From Cyanobacteriota bacterium (GTDB lineage Bacteria; Cyanobacteriota; Cyanobacteriia; PCC-6307; Cyanobiaceae), in NCBI GenBank assembly GCA_947463165.1, contig CANHSW010000188.1:1-5033 (forward strand): DNA of 5,033 nt, given 5' to 3'. Made by a program: the position numbers and the translations under genes. The notes beneath the pieces are model-generated. The model did no database searches. It saw only the letters and a list, made by a program, of their open reading frames with translations, and had not been told where the DNA came from. Shown here piece by piece: positions 4,455-5,033 of this stretch. Each line of letters opens with the position of its first letter. Within the stretch, counting starts at the first letter, position 1.

Positions 4455-5033
4455 TGCTCAAGAACGACCGCTGGATTAACGAACAGGCCAGGGCTGGCAT
4501 GCTCCAGCCCTTCGAGTCCAATTTGGTGCGCCATCTCGAACCTGAGCAGGCGGCCCAGCCGGTGCTCAGCTATGGCTGCTCCTCCTATGGCTACGACCTG
4601 CGCCTATCAGCCAAAGAATTTCTGATCTTCCGTCATATTCCAGGCACGGTGATGAACCCGAAGCGGTTTAATCCGGCCAACCTGGATCCAGCACCCTTAC
4701 ATCGGGATGAAGATGGTGAATTCTTCATCCTTCCCGCCCATAGCTATGGCCTAGGCGTGGCCCTGGAGAAGTTGCGGGTGCCGCCGACGATCACCGTGAT
4801 CTGCCTGGGCAAGAGCACCTATGCCAGGCTGGGAATCATCGTGAACACCACCCCCGCCGAAGCCAGCTGGGAAGGCCATCTCACCCTGGAGTTCAGCAAT
4901 TCTTCCGGCGCAGATTGTCGTATTTATGCCAACGAGGGGATCTGTCAACTGCTCTTTTTTGAAGGCGATCCCTGCGAAACCACCTATCAAGATCGCGCTG
5001 GCAAGTATCAGCACCAGCCCGAACGGGTAACCC
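4454..5033 (+). CDS. dcd: dCTP deaminase (3' partial)
   Basis: Dcd is a cytosolic enzyme that deaminates dCTP to dUTP, the source of dUMP for thymidylate synthesis. The frame is open from ATG 4454 to the window end, giving 193 codons without a stop. Since the family is about 190-200 residues, only the very end is missing. Family motifs appear in order: NDRWI near the start, SYGCSSYGYDLRL (39-51), ILPAHSYGLG (92-101), CLGKSTYARLGIIVNTTPAE (117-136), then WEGHLTLEFSNSS (139-151) with E146 aligning with the catalytic Glu. IYANEGICQLLFFEGD (157-172) and a C-terminal KYQHQ segment follow. The KSTYARLG type with the FFEGD-x-CETTY tail resembles the Helicobacter/Chlamydia-like form more than the E. 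coli form. No bifunctional dUTPase-type feature is evident. It is co-transcribed with the CobO-like gene. In related genomes I recall thymidylate synthase genes nearby, which cannot be checked here. Confidence 0.93.
   Translation, partial: MLKNDRWINEQARAGMLQPFESNLVRHLEPEQAAQPVLSYGCSSYGYDLRLSAKEFLIFRHIPGTVMNPKRFNPANLDPAPLHRDEDGEFFILPAHSYGLGVALEKLRVPPTITVICLGKSTYARLGIIVNTTPAEASWEGHLTLEFSNSSGADCRIYANEGICQLLFFEGDPCETTYQDRAGKYQHQPERVT

Noticed and set aside
1..5033. HIP1 (GCGATCGC) repeats typical of many cyanobacteria.
   Set aside because: I found only partial matches such as GCGATCGA and no full octamer by eye. Their scarcity is not unusual in picocyanobacteria.

Overview
The window reads as a chromosomal segment of a GC-rich unicellular cyanobacterium of the marine/freshwater Synechococcus-Cyanobium (alpha-cyanobacterial) group. 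The case rests on a clear NtcA global nitrogen regulator, two families I know as cyanobacterial (DUF3084 and a DUF3146-like protein), a divergent RuvX/YqgF-type protein, and a gene neighbourhood (probable tatA, pth, DUF3146, RuvX-like, DUF3084, ntcA, CobO-like, dcd) that I recall from picocyanobacterial genomes. I see no mobile element, tRNA, rRNA or CRISPR array. This is core, densely packed sequence.

Layout. At the left, on the plus strand, lie the C-terminal tail of an Ala/Pro/Gln-rich protein (possibly TatA), then pth (peptidyl-tRNA hydrolase) and a small DUF3146-like gene. They are spaced 4 bases apart and form an evident operon. This operon runs head-on into a minus-strand block, and the DUF3146-like gene overlaps the RuvX-like gene tail-to-tail by 31 bases. 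The minus-strand block is, in transcription order, ntcA, then the DUF3084 membrane coiled-coil protein after a 96-base gap, then the RuvX/YqgF-like protein, which overlaps DUF3084 by ATGA. A divergent promoter region of about 190 bases follows ntcA. It holds a near-canonical NtcA-activated promoter facing ntcA (GTG-N8-TAC, 22 bases, then TAGCTT), two inverted repeats, and the start of a plus-strand pair: a CobO/BtuR-like protein with a degenerate P-loop and dcd (dCTP deaminase). That pair overlaps by one base (TGATG), and dcd runs off the right edge.

How the genes fit together. ntcA couples nitrogen status (2-oxoglutarate) to transcription and appears autoregulated. The CobO-like and dcd genes could both concern deoxynucleotide supply: adenosylcobalamin serves the class II ribonucleotide reductase common in cyanobacteria, and dUTP feeds dTMP synthesis. 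However, the CobO-like protein lacks the usual ATP-binding lysine, so its biochemical role is open. The pth operon concerns translation quality control and possibly protein export. The most interesting items are the P-loop-less CobO homologue, the divergent RuvX-like protein, the ntcA promoter architecture, and AT-rich stretches inside ntcA.
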